Positions 36,589 through 49,125 of a stretch of DNA of 64,000 nucleotides are shown here, in pieces. The stretch lies in the NCBI RefSeq assembly GCF_012273895.1, contig NC_052114.1, positions 9,591,927 to 9,655,926 on the forward strand, in the 5' to 3' direction. The notes below the pieces were generated by a model. It worked only from the letters and a program-made list of their open reading frames with translations. It was not told the origin of the DNA and ran no database searches. Position numbers and translations under genes: made by a program. Positions within the stretch are counted from its first letter, which is position 1. Every line of letters begins with the position of its first letter. The stretch is from Zerene cesonia (taxonomy: Eukaryota; Arthropoda; Insecta; Lepidoptera; Pieridae).

Positions 36589-36735
36589 ACTAGCAGTTCG
36601 CCCCGGCTTCGCCCGTGGTATATATGTCACTCATTAAAATTTTTAAAATCGGTTTAGTAGTTTTTGGGTTTATCCATTACAAACAAACAAACAAACAAAA
36701 ATACAAATTCTTCCTCTATATAATATTAGTGTAGG
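36589..36735 (-). mobile_element. CTAG-ended dispersed repeat
   Basis: On the plus strand it starts ACTAGCAGTTCGCCCCGGCT TCGCCCGTGG and ends near TATAATATTAGTGTAGG. It is read as an inverted Helitron-like copy: TATAATATTA start on the minus strand, GC-rich CTAGT end. It contains a (CAAA)n run. Confidence 0.55.
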
Positions 36736-37859
36736 TTAAAATAAAGCTCTATTTTCATATATTTTTGTTGTGATAACTTTAGAAATCTCGTCAAACATTG
36801 CCGGAGACTATGACTTATACATGACTAATACATGACAGGATCACAGGATAACTGTTATCTACCAAGCAAAACCTATAAACGTTTGGGCTGTTTAAAATCA
36901 GCAATAATAATAAACAATTTAGTTACATCAATATTTAATTTTCTAACATAATATTTTATTACAGAGATATACCATAACAATAATGTTTAAACTCCCGTCG
37001 AACAAGCTGCACCTACTGAATATTCTATCAGACGAGAACCGTTTGATTAACTCTAACCGCTATCATTGTGCAACTCCCATGTATAATTGGTTTTTACTTT
37101 GATTAATGACTGGTTTCTCTATCTGTTGTATTTAAAACAGCTCCATTGAGTTCTATTAATAAGGGGCTAAGAATAATTATTGATCGATTTACATAAATTT
37201 TCATGGTTCGTTGTACGTAATATGCAGTAAAAAATCATGTTTCACATGGTATTTCTTAGAGCCATGAAAGGGACTTGCTATGATTATATGAAGGAAACTG
37301 CGTTTCTCGTGTATTTTTACTTAATAATACAATCAACAAATTAAAAAAATTCAAAATAAAATTTCTTGTAAAGTGTATGAAAATTTAAGATGATTATTGC
37401 ATGTTAATTTTTACGATTGAACTTTTGGTATTGTCCGAATAAAATCTAAATTTGAACTCACAATTGGGGAAACCCTTATCAACATGTTTATAAATCATCT
37501 CAAAGTATAATCAATTTATACCTGCATCAGCTGATATTCTTATATTCTATGGATACTATTATTACCAGAACGTGTATTCATTTCAAAGTTCAAATTATTT
37601 GTTTCGTCATTTGCTCGCCCTTTATCGGCTGTTCACGATTCTTATAACTATGTAGTTATCTTGTTACGAAAGACTATTTAAAGTGCTACAAAGAGGCTTA
37701 AATAATACTTTGAGTTATAGCTCGTAATGTGGTGTTAGCGTGAATTTAGTAACGATTATTATAAATTATTGTACATCATACGTTTTAATGTTTGCTTCAA
37801 CGATGCAATTTTATGAGTGTGAAACGATTAGCCGATTTATGGTCTTTTCTCGGTGTGGG

Positions 37860-38120
37860 AATTTAATATTATTATTTATTATATTATTTATTATTTAATA
37901 TTTAATAATTACACAATAACAGATAATATGAACTGCAGACCTACACTAAGGAAACTTGTATCGTAGGCCTGCAACCCTTCCAGATATCATTAATAGTAAT
38001 TACAATATAAATTAAAATAGCAATTGATATTATTACATACAATACTTAAAAATTTTATTTTGTTTATAAAAATATAACAATCACGACTTCTACATTTAAA
38101 CTATTACAAAATGCATTTCA
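37860..38120 (-). repeat. AT-rich retroposon tail with hairpin
   Basis: A TTATTTATTATTTAATA-type tail leads into an inverted repeat: TGCAGACCTAC (37934-37944) pairs with GTAGGCCTGCA (37963-37973) apart from one position. The layout matches the tail-and-hairpin repeat at 4059-4234, though the sequence differs. Confidence 0.4.
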
Positions 38121-41100
38121 TATTTTTATTTTACATTTTTAGTAAGTTTTAGAGTAATAGACATGCCAAACGCCTTTAAAATGTTTACATGTGTTTGAAT
38201 GTGTGTGTGTAATAAGTTTACTATTGCAGTTATTATACGATAACTTTTTAAATCCTGTGTGACATTTTTAAACTAATGGGAGGATTAACAACATTGTTTT
38301 CAGATAAAATTAGATTTACGGTTTAGATAGATCTACATTAACTATATATTATATAACACTATATATTACATAACACAAGGCTAGTGCAAAACTTTCATTC
38401 ATATAAAAACAGTATGAGTTGTAATATTTAGAAACTTAGAAAGTAACAAGATATTGTGTGTAATGATGTCAGTTTTTGTGCAACGTTGACGGAAAATTCT
38501 GGCTAAGGATTAAGGTAAGCTTCGCGAAACTATGTCAAGGATTATCTGTAAGTAGCTAAGGCAGCGACCTCATTACGTCCCTATGCTCGAAATGGATTCA
38601 TTAGTCATGGTATTTCTACTTTCTGAGTATATTCTATGTTATACGTTAAATTGTAGTCTTTGATGATATGTAATTAGATGGTCTGGATTAGAATTAAATT
38701 TTTGCTTTGTTTGCTAATATGTATTAATATTTTATGATGCGTTTATAAATTAGATACATACGCGTTTTACATTAACATGAATTTATAACACATTCAAACA
38801 GCATGGTCAAGAACGAAGAAGTTCGTAAAAAACAATGGAACATCTTAATGTAGTCCCAGTTCGAATTGCAGAGAGTTCAAATTATTTATACACTCGGGGA
38901 TAATTCACTCATTTGGCGTCTTCTATCAAAACCAGCTGTCACCAGAGCCGGTGACAGCGTGTTTTCTTTCGCTTAAAATTCTGTACAATTGGAATGCCGT
39001 ACAAATGAAGAAATGCCTTATCGCCACGAATTAAAGTATGCGTCCACTGATGAATGGACGCATTCCTACAGCACTAATGAGGTCTAAAAATACTTTATAC
39101 CGTCATTCGGATGAAAGGGACCGCTTGTCATGGTAATAGTTTAATTAAGGGAGCTAAATAATGTTCTACTTATTTTAAATTTACACTAGCTTGAAGGTTA
39201 TCATTTTGATGGAGACATTGATGTCGTTTAATATCAATTTTCTGATGTCTTCCGAACCACTATATATTACCACGTACTTAACTATGAGACATACATACAA
39301 ACGATAGATTTCTTATTTTTCTCAATTGTCGGTATGTGCGCTAGATACCATTATATTGCCTTCAGCCCTTTAAACGTGATTGCCTTATAAATGTCAATTT
39401 CAAACACGCTCACATGTTTTCACGTTTACATTATTTAGTACGCCAATTCCCGTCGTGGTGGTAATTTGGGAGGTCAGGCTTATGTCATGGTCAGTTGCAT
39501 TCATAATGCATTCGTAAATTCGAGTTAAATCACCATCATCATCGTTTACACTGGCATTATTTACGTATACAAATTTACTTTTGATGTTTGACTGTGCATA
39601 TTCTTACCAACAATAGAACTACTAACTAAAATCAATACATCTCCTTTTGAAGTCAATAAAAATGAGATCTTCTCCGTCCACCAGCTATAAGAGCTTATTG
39701 ATGAAGAGTACTTAATCACCGTCTTAAGTCGAATGCACTCGTCGCCGCCGGCATCACAAAAGATCCTCGAGTAATGCCCTATCTAGACTGTGACAGAACA
39801 AACTTAATGGCTTTTAAATCTTTGTAGGTACTTGATTGACTTGGAGAAATGTAGTTTTGTACTCATGAATTCAAGTGCCTTACTTCGGGTTTACTCTGCT
39901 CCGGTCAAAAGGCTATTGTTAAAATATAAATGCATTAAACATCAGCAGCAAACGCAAATAAAACTATTGTAGTTGTCCAGAAATTTCTGTATGTGAAAAT
40001 GTTATATACATACATAAACATACATAAACATTGGCCGTGAATGATGTCACACGAATAAACGGACACTTACAAGTAAAAGACGAATCAAGCTTTCCAGACC
40101 TTGTCACTTCAATTCATTGTATAAACACAGTAGCATTTAAAACAATATTTGTTTACCCGTCTAATCTGTAGCTCCTTTCCCTTGGGACGACACGCACAAT
40201 AACTATAAATCTAAACGCAGCAAATGTATTGATTACAAAAACTATTAAGTACCAGCTATTAAATCATCCATATTACCGACTAAACATTAAAAACACTCCC
40301 TTATCAGTGTAATGGAAAGTACTTTAAGATTGAGTAATAGTCATTAAAAATAACACCCACTTTTTATCGCTCAGCATTACAGATGTCAGTAATATGTTGA
40401 ACCAAATATAGACGAACTCTAAAAGATATCGGGCGTTACTCCCGAATGGAGATGGTAACATTATACCGTTATATAAATTGATCATTCTGGGCTTTGATAA
40501 AACTGTTGGGTGCTTAACGTGCTCCATTTTGATGTATTTTTAATACAGTTTGGAATTTGGATTTGGGATGGCAAAACGTATTGAATAATAATAATATTTA
40601 AAGAAACAAATATAGGTTAAAGTTAAAAAACATGGAGTCGCAAACACCTGTCAGTTAAAAAAACTGAAAGTAATTCATACTTCCATCAAAACTAAACATG
40701 AACTTCTTTATTTTCAACTCACTTCTCGTATATCAAAATATTGAACAACCGAGCCCTTGTATGTAATACTGCGATAAAATCTCGCAATAGTGACCATTCT
40801 GGTGTTATTACGTCCAGACTTCCGAGCGGAATCTCAAAGCAACGCACGCAAAGGCACTCCATTTCAATCGCACCAATGATACAGATAAGGACGAAATAAA
40901 TCTGAATTCTGATACATCTGTTCAAAGAGCATCATAAAACATTCAAGGGGGGAATTCGCATCCGTTCAGCCGAACTGCAGTTTACTCGTAAATGCACTCA
41001 AGTGGGAACATAAAATGCACTACTAGTTACAATATGGGTGGAGTTTAAAAGTAAATCAAAAGTTTGTATTTTCTGACTCATGGATTGGGTAATGCTTTCG

Positions 41101-41194
41101 AAGTCGTTGCCGACTGGTTATTTTTGCGAAACTCCGATTTGTTTCCGCGGTTTAGTATCTTTACAGCTACAGTAAAGTCTATAGATAGAAATTA

Positions 41195-41262
41195 GTACTT
41201 TAATCGTACGATAACAGACCATATACTTTTATGTACGGTCTGTTATCGAACCATTAAAGTAC
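41195..41262. repeat. Long inverted repeat (hairpin)
   Basis: The arms of 26 bases (41195-41220 and 41237-41262) pair except for a short internal bubble (CGTA against the complement of AACC), with a 16-base loop. The outer part is GTACTTTAAT and the inner part CGATAACAGACC. It is located in a large Unc5 intron, with no gene nearby on either strand. Confidence 0.75.
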
Positions 41263-42940
41263 GATTAGCTTATTACTAAAGCATTTTGCATTTATTCCTT
41301 TTTAAAATTAATTAGAAACAAAGCTAACAAAAACACCAGAATAGCAATAATAATTCTGATAAAATTAAACTAACCCAGCGACAAGTTCAAAACAAAATGT
41401 GTTATTGAATTAAAAAACGATATGCTGTTCAAGCATGTACTAAGCTAACGGAAGTCGCCATACTCATAACAACACAGGATCATAAAAAATAACGGCCGAC
41501 AAAGCGACCGTCTTCCATTAACAATGTACCAGCAAGGTGCAAACCCAAATCTAAAATTACCTTCGAGTATCCTTTGAGCTCGGAACCGAATTCTCACCCC
41601 TGTTGCAGAAAAAATACAAAGACCGACCACACCTACAAAAACTTTGTGAATAGCCGTAGGAATTGTAACACGATATATTTAAAGAGACGTCGAGTGCCAG
41701 TCAAGAGGTTCCCAAACAAGATAATACCTTTGTTAGTCGAGTTATAATGGCCTGAGACTTCTATTATTTTCTATTTTCACAGCAGCTGTGATGTTTTGGG
41801 TTTCGTGTTTCAAAGTTAATGTTGCTTTAATTTCTAGTGCGCTATCTTGTTGCAACTAAGATGTTATAACTGTTTTGTCTCTTTATTCTACAAATAGCTT
41901 TTAAGTGAGAATTTGTTCTCAGAATAGTTCGATTCAATGAGCCCTTTGTACGTTTATTCCTCTGTGATGGACGAAATTGCATTACATTCCATCGAAGTGA
42001 GATTAAGAAACAATTATCGATTCCCTCAATCTGATATACTTTCTTGAAGCTTTTACCATTTATATGCGTTTTAAAATGTCTAGAATCAAGGACTTCTTTT
42101 AAAACCACGACTCGGATTCACGAAGGAAAAATAAAAATTACTATCGACAAGTTAAATGGGATAGTCATGTTCGGAAGTAGCACTCGCTCCGTCACGATTA
42201 AGCATTTTTTGCGATCTTCACTCCAGTACCTTTCTAATCTATTACTTTTTTCATCTTCGGATGGGTTTAGGGTTCCGTTATTGTATGCTAGAAGTTATTG
42301 TTATTCTTCAAGTATTTTTGTTTTGTCGAATTTATGCCAATTGGTATTTATACTCGGATTACTAGTTTTGTTATATATTTTTATTCAATTAAAAATATCA
42401 TTACGCGATATATATTTTCTTAAATTGTTTTCAAAAAAAAACTTTGCTTTCACACAAGTAATATCTGATCTATAAATACATTATCTGTAATTTTATTGGA
42501 ACATCTCTAAAAATAATACGGAAAAATCTATTATATAACTGAATTTTTCATTCCCCTAATGCGACGACTTTGAATGCGAAACCTCGAGTTTAAAAGTTTT
42601 TTTAATCCACAAGATTCGTCTCATCCAAGCGGACTGTTAACTTTTTTGTACCTTTTCTTATCTCGTTGTAGATTAGGTGCCAAGACTCTTAGTGAATTTT
42701 CGGCGATATCTCTAAATTTTTTATCAACCCTCACACTCTTAAGGAGTTTTAAGTGGGTCTGAGAGTACTTCTCTTAGATCTTTTGTCAGCTTAATATGGA
42801 TCTAACGTAGGTTTGGATGTTTTGTCAAAAACTCAGCGATCCATTTACTGTACAGTGATAAATAGCATCATCCTTTCAAGATATAAGATGAAGCTAATTA
42901 ATATTAGAGATTTATGACCCATATTGTTTTCCATTTTAAA

Positions 42941-43141
42941 TCCTACTAATATTATAAATGCGAAAGTTTGTAAGGATGTGTGTGTGTTTGTTGCTCTTTC
43001 ACGCAAAAAATTACTGAACCGATTGCAATGAAATTTGTTACGTAGACAGCTTGACAACTGGAATAACATATAGGCAACATTTTATCCCGATATTCCTACG
43101 GGATACGGACTTACGCGGGTGAAACCGCGGGGCGCAGCTAG
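42941..43141 (+). mobile_element. Helitron-like (Lep1-type) element, intact ends
   Basis: It starts TCCTACTAATATTATAAATG after an A and ends CCGCGGGGCGCAGCTAG before a T. The 201-bp copy is the cleanest in the window. It ends 97 bp short of the signal-peptide exon (43239), inside the intron next to its donor. No RepHel coding sequence is present, so it is non-autonomous. Confidence 0.78.
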
Positions 43142-43238
43142 TATATTATAATGACTGTTCCACTAATCAATATGTAAAGAAGCTTCTAGTCTATTAAGAA
43201 CTTCAAAGAAATTGCTAGGATATTAAAACCCAACTCAC

Positions 43239-43324
43239 CATGTTGTTCTGCAGTGACGACGGCGACCACCCATATCAAGAGCAGCGCTCTCTTCGCCATG
43301 GCTTCACACGCGCGCTCTCATCAC
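43239..43324 (-). CDS. Unc5: Unc5 exon: 5' UTR end, start codon and signal peptide
   Basis: The acceptor TTGTTTTAG precedes 43324, and the ATG is at 43299 in a good context (AGCC ATG G). The 20 codons read MAKRALLLIWVVAVVTAEQH, a classical signal peptide: basic n-region (KR), hydrophobic core (ALLLIWVVAVV) and a likely cleavage site near VTA|EQ. The donor CATG|GTGAGT is at 43239/43238, phase 1, and joins to the next exon to give ...EQH-D-D-T. A six-codon upstream ORF (43321-43304) ends four bases before this ATG. A Helitron-like copy ends 97 bp downstream of the donor. This start is preferred because it gives a secreted N-terminus in frame with the Ig exon. Confidence 0.88.
43304..43321 (-). 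promoter_or_regulatory. Upstream ORF of five codons before the Unc5 start
   Basis: Reading the minus strand, ATG AGA GCG CGC GTG TGA lies in the same exon as the Unc5 start and stops four bases upstream of it. Its ATG has G at -3 (GTG ATG A), a moderate context. Such a short leader with its stop next to the main ATG can lower or gate translation by reinitiation. Whether it is translated is unknown, and it depends on this acceptor being used. Confidence 0.5.
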
Positions 43325-44028
43325 CTAAAACAATACATTGTTTGAATACTTAAAAGCTGACCAATATTTGAAGAGACATGTCTCGCTTGAGTGTTTGTTT
43401 TTTCATTATAAATTTAGAATGAGCTGGCACATTCGTCGCGTAACAAAGGAATTTAATTTCAGTGTTACCTAGATTTAAGGGTTCATGTAAATAATACTTA
43501 TTCTTATTGATATACATATGTGAAATGAATTTGAAGGATTTTCAACGGAAACAACACTTTTGTTATCATCATTAAAGTATAAAATTTTGCAAAAATATTC
43601 TTCCACATGAATTAAATTATCTATGCAAATATCTTAAAGCCTACGTTAGATTTTGAAATATAGTCACGGCACAACCCGAACTGGTTCATTAGTTAAGACA
43701 TCGGCAACAATGCGGTTTTGTAAGCAACACACCGTAACAGATTGGTCCCTTTGGGTTTTTGGAAAAAACAAACAGCGCTTCGAACAAAAAATGCGCTGCT
43801 CGGAATAGGAATTTAAAATAATAGTCAGCTAATGGATTCAGCGGTCATGAAATTTTAGGAGAAATGTTCGATTTTGTGTTAAACCCGAATGGAGCGTTGA
43901 CAAGATTTAAGACTATTTCATCAGCTTTTCGATTTACAATTCTTGTAACTGTGTCTGTTTTTATATAACTTCTGGCAAAATCTGATGTGAAAAAAAACAT
44001 AAACTAGCTTTTTCATTAGCATTAATTC

Positions 44029-44084
44029 ATTCGTTTGCATGTAGTTTTAAAATAAGACAATTTTAAAACTACATGCAATCGAAT
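44029..44084. repeat. Long inverted repeat (hairpin)
   Basis: The arms of 24 bases (44029-44052 and 44061-44084) pair with a single mismatch around an eight-base loop (TAAGACAA). The core is GCATGTAGTTTTAAAA. The compact shape is compatible with a pre-miRNA-like stem or a palindromic transposon remnant; neither is shown. Confidence 0.75.
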
Positions 44085-45085
44085 GTGTATGTACTTTGTC
44101 ACATTATATTGCATGACAAACATCGTTTTCAATTTATTATAAATTTATCATCACGTTCCTTGAATTTTGTTAATTAATCGCTTCTTATACGGTGATGTAA
44201 TATTACTCGTGTGGGGTCTCCTAAGGCATCTGATAACATCGATGATACAGTAGCACCTGTTAAGTGCTTTCATAATGGCGTTATCAAGGTAAGATAAGCC
44301 GGCCGAGATTAATGTATTATAAATGATTTAGTGGTCTTTTGAACGTGACGACATTTTTACCAAGGCGGATAATCTTGATACAAATATTTGGGGATGAATT
44401 ATGAATGAGATAGCGTTAAGATTGGTAATATGACGTTTATACTTTTTGTTTTTCAGGTATTTAGCGACAGTTCACCATCGACGCCATTTATAATAAGTAT
44501 AGCTCAATTGATTATCAAGATATTTAAAATATAAAAAATATGGTGCTACGTTTTACAAAGGTATTTCGATATCAGGTATTTAGAGTAATGAGTGTTGCAT
44601 ACGATATAATTAATCGTATTAAATTGCATATTTGAGCAATATGTACCAAATAACTTTAATAATCACACATTTCACCAAAAAAATTTTAAGTAGAGCTTTA
44701 TCATAGATAAAGAAACTTTTTGATAAGAAAGGTTAAACATTAACCTCCTGGTAGGTCGAAAATATTGAAGCCATTATACTAACAACATAGCAACCTGTAA
44801 ATTGTGTGAAACCTACCATATAAATACAAGGTGAAGGTGAAATTATTAAATTTATTCCTTATTTAAATTGTCGTCTATTGTTGGAATTATCTGATCAAAT
44901 TTCCAAGACCGTAAAAGGCGGGTAACCGATACAAGATTTGCTCAGTAATTCCGATCTATGTACACAGCTAACTAATGGTTTGAAAGTTAGCTAAATTGCG
45001 GATTTTACAGTTAATAACGTTAACTTTAGCTTTCGTTGGTATTTCTTGGGTAAATAATTCCTGGGTGGATTTTGTCTTGATTAAA

Positions 45086-45170
45086 CTCCAACTCAAACTC
45101 AAATATTTATTTATTCAATTAGAGTTATTATAGAAGCACTTTTGAACCGTCATAACACAGTTTTAACATT
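45086..45170 (-). repeat. LINE-type 3' end
   Basis: AACTCAAACTCAAATATTTA, TTTATTCAATTAGAGTTATT and AGAAGCACTTTTGAACCGTC form a block familiar from 3' ends of CR1/Zenon-like elements in Lepidoptera, in inverted orientation. The upstream body of the element is not recognisable. Confidence 0.45.
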
Positions 45171-45958
45171 TACCATCATCATACTACATTTATCATTATA
45201 ATAACTTTTATTATGTCGCTATTGTGCAATCCTATTTTAAGACTTTTACAGTAAGTACTTCATTAATTAAAATAAAATAAAAAAGACCTTTGCACTTTTT
45301 CTATTTGCATATTTTCTACAAGTAGACAGATAGGATCACGTTACTTACGTGTTCTGTTCGAAGTGAATTTCGAAATTTAATTTTATTTAAGTAACAGAAA
45401 ATTTATGAAAAATTAAAATCCTTACCTAGATATATAATATTATAATTCACAAACGAAGCAATAAATTTTATATACACAAATAAAGCTCACAGGCAAAGCA
45501 GGTTATCAGAATGGAGGTGCATAAAAAGAAATAACTTCCTAGTACTTGAGCGCCTGAAGCGCATTGTTTTATTTGAGATAAGGCCTACTTCCGCCGCCTT
45601 ATCGCTACTATGCTTTGCATATTTATCGACCTCTTATATTCAGATCGTGAGGTACCCAGGCCTAACCGTATGTTTGGATGAAATTTTTAAGAATTGTGTT
45701 TGCTGTTTAAAAATGAGCGGAGATTTTGAAGAGAGTTATTTTTGTTTCTCCTCCTATATATAACATTTCGAACGTTTATTCAAGATGACTTTTTAAAAAA
45801 TAAAATTATATTTGAAACACTTATAACGCAATAAGCGTTTGCTTATAGTATATAATCCGTTTGGATAAGGTATATAACTTCGCAGTTTCATCTAAAAAAA
45901 ATGAAATGAAATAGATTCGTCCCTATAATGGTTTAAATTGTAAAGCAAGTATATATCT

Positions 45959-46122
45959 AAATTAATATTATAAAGCTTGTGTGTTTCTTTGTTTGGTTGA
46001 ACGCGCTAATCTTAGGAGCTACTGGTCCGATTTGAAAAATTATTTCAGTGTTAGATACCTGCCCCCTTTATTGAAGGCTTTAGGATATATAACATCAGGT
46101 ACTACCGCGGGGCACAGCTAGT
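45959..46122 (+). mobile_element. Helitron-like dispersed repeat
   Basis: AATATTATAAAGCTTGTGTG at the left and ACCGCGGGGCACAGCTAG at the right. The middle (GGAGCTACTGGTCCGATTTG) is the complement of the repeats at 46532 and 55447, so the three are one family. Confidence 0.6.
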
Positions 46123-46531
46123 TACTTAACTAGTTACTTACATCGGTACCCGTTTGCTACTCCACCTGAATAAGGTATTGGTTGTCCTAGAGACCCAAAA
46201 AGCTTAACATTCAAGGTCCATGGTTGAAATGTTGGCCAACAATTATGCTTGTCAAACTTACGATATGCACAAAGGCTTTACACCAAACTTATAGTTAGGT
46301 ACTGTTTACAGGTGTAACCAATAACTCGTTATACCGTTATTGTCAAAGGGTTTATGAAAGGCCTCTTAACCGACAGCACAACTCGGATGTAACTTCTCAT
46401 AATTAATAACTGGATTGGTTGGAGTTAGGATTTGAGTTTGAAGTTTATGTTGGTGTACTTGATAGTATTCTTAGATGTAGACTAGCATCGTTAGTGAGTT
46501 CGTCTCCGTATTTGAATTAATTTTATATTCT

Positions 46532-46701
46532 TACTAATGGTCCGCCCCGGCGTCGCCCGTGTATCATTTAGCCTATAGCCTTCCTCAATAAACGGGCTAT
46601 CAAACAATGAAAGATTTTTTCAAATCGGACCAGTAGTTCATGAGATTAGTGCGTTCAAACAAACAAACAAACTCATCAGCTTTATAATATTAATATAGAT
46701 T
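46532..46701 (-). mobile_element. Helitron-like dispersed repeat, inverted
   Basis: It starts ACTAATGGTCCGCCCCGGCG and ends TTTATAATATTAATATAGAT on the plus strand. It is close to the copy at 55447-55605 and inverted relative to that at 45959-46122, 410 bp away. Confidence 0.6.
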
Positions 46702-48807
46702 AAATTTTAATTACAGGTAGAAATCGGTCAAGTGTGATTGAAGGTCGGTGTAAGGGTTCTATACAAAAAGAGAGAGCAAGTATACAGCAACTTCAAAAAA
46801 AATGATCACCCAACCAGTTTTTTCATTGTTTGTTGTTAAAGCGGCCAGGGAAATCTATCATCTCTAGAAATTTCAACTTCACTATCAGTGTCGATGAGAT
46901 ACAGTGGTAGCTGGTGGTAGACGTGCAGACATCGAAGTCTTACTAAAAGGGTCCCGTTTTCCCTTTTGAGTAAGTTGATGGAAATATTCAATTAAATAAA
47001 CAGCTATTGAATAATATATCAATTTCATCCAATTCTACTGGAGTTTCACAACAAAATCTGTTAATTCAGTGTATTAATACGCTTCAATAATATTTTTCAC
47101 AGGGATATTTTGCGAGTCACAGTTCCGTAAAATCCATTCAAATAATTCTCAGTTTTTGTTGTGCTGCATCGAATTGTTTCGATAGATTTTACTGTATCAA
47201 CTGTGTTATATATGTTGATCAGGAAAATAATTTCAGCCCGTGCTCAGATCTTCATACATTTCAACTGAATCTTGGATCTACACATTTTTCAACGGAAAGA
47301 AAAATAAGACTGATATGATAAATAAATATTCTGATAATTTTCGACTTTTATGCTTAATGTCTAAAACATATATGTTAGTAAATAATCATGTTTTTATCTG
47401 ATACTCACTACTACCTAATAATTTGGTACCTACAATAAACAAACAAAAAGTAATTAAACACGATAAGTATTTTAAATTTATTTTTTCCAGCCTCATGATC
47501 AAATTCATTCTATTCTTAAAATTTTAATCAAATCATTTCACTTAATGCTATAAAAAATAAAAAATAAATTAAAAAAATAAAACTTAGGATAGTAACAACA
47601 TTAACCTCAAGAAAAACTCCAAAAGTATAAGTAGTACATGAAATATGACTCACATAATTCTTTACAAAATGCGCGACTATTTCACCGTATATTTTGATTG
47701 TAAGATAGCCTATGTGCGACCACAGTAGCTGAATATAATGTTACATCCACGCAACACGAACAAAAATTCGGATAATTTTTTCACAACCTGTGTACAAGGA
47801 AATAAAATTGTGATTGTTTGTTCCGGGTTTCATAGGAAATGACTAATTCGATTTCAACGGAACTTTCACCGTTAGAAAGTTTATGTTGTAAACAGTAATT
47901 CAGACTTTTATCCTGGGATAAAGGAGTTACTCCAGCTAAATTTGACAAATTAAAATTGCACACAAAAATATCCAACGAACCCGAATTTATTTAAGTACAC
48001 AGCTTCTTAGAAGCTATGTAAAGGCTAGCTTTACATTAGTTTCGTATTAGCTTGTATGTAAAATGGCTTACAAATATGATGTAATAAAAAAATTTAAACA
48101 AATTTAAACGATATTTTCAATGTACGTGTAGCATTTTACTTCGCATATCGTGAAAAAGACTACACTAGACTAAAGTTAATCAGTTTAAAATAAATCTGTA
48201 GTTAGGCTCTATGATACACTTTGATTAATCAATTAATTTCTAGCTACTTCATAGTACAACAATAACAACAAACATTTACAAAGCTCTGTGTGGACGTACC
48301 ATATCATATTTTGATTGCGGAAACAGCTTTCCATAACAAGGCACGTACTAGCAAGTTTATCGACGCCCATCTCCGCGTGACGAGTAGTATATGACATTAA
48401 CCCATTTTATATAATACCACAATTTATCTGATGAAGCTCCCATACAATAGCGTCCAGTCGTTAACTTGACGGTGATAGCTATTTTGAAAGTTAGAAGAAA
48501 GTTCTTGATGTTTTTATATTCGTGTTACGTATACCTTGTACTGGGTTATATACAAGTACCGTAACGTCAGTTTATTTTGTCTTTAAACAGTTGAAATATT
48601 TATATGTTTCTTTGTATGGATAACCAATAATTATGTAAATCCATATGTTGTTTTACAACATCTATACGTGCCTAACGTCGCATTATTTTTGAAAAGTTTA
48701 GAAATACAGAGTTCATAGAAAGTTGGCAGGTTATCTGAATAACAGAACTGATTTTTGAATCAATAAGAAAGTAAAGTTAAGCTGAGCTGTAGATCTTTAT
48801 TGTGGGA

Positions 48808-49125
48808 GTCGAGCACGCTTCGGCACGAATTGGGCCAGCTCGCACCGGGGAAGTACCACACCCCCACAGAAAACCGGCGTGAAATAGTGGCATGCCACTG
48901 TGTTTCGTACGGTGAGTGGGGGAGCCGGAGGCCCGTTTCCTTTTCCTCACCCGTCCTAGTCCATTCCTTCTTTCCAGTCGTTAATCCTTTCCTTTTCCCT
49001 TACCCCATAAAAGCGGGCAGCGCATTCACAGAGGTACTACTACCTTTGCGAATGTTTATGGGCGGTGGTGATCGCTTACCATCAGGCGCACCACCAGCTC
49101 AGCTGCCCGCTATGACATAAAAAAA
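48808..49125 (+). repeat. Poly(A)-ended retroposon, copy 2
   Basis: It begins GAGCACGCTTCGGCACGAAT, includes ACCGGGGAAGTACCACACCC and AAACCGGCGTGAAATAGTGG, and ends ATGGGCGGTGGTGATCGCTT ... GACATAAAAAAAA. It is the same family as 29459-29790. A 106-codon frame across it is incidental. Confidence 0.68.

Larger units (their letters stand above)
34439..43238 (-). other. Unc5 intron between signal-peptide and Ig exons, 8.8 kb
   Basis: Contents seen: a GC-richer stretch open on both strands (34776-35168, no recognised product), a CTAG-ended repeat (36589-36735), a hairpin-bearing tail (37860-38120), a long hairpin (41195-41262) and a Helitron-like copy (42941-43141) close to the upstream exon. 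A 143-codon plus-strand frame (42044-42475) has no recognisable domain. The rest is AT-rich. Confidence 0.78.

Noticed and set aside
48800..49120. 106-codon plus-strand frame
   Set aside because: It lies wholly within the A-tailed retroposon, whose other copy does not keep the frame.
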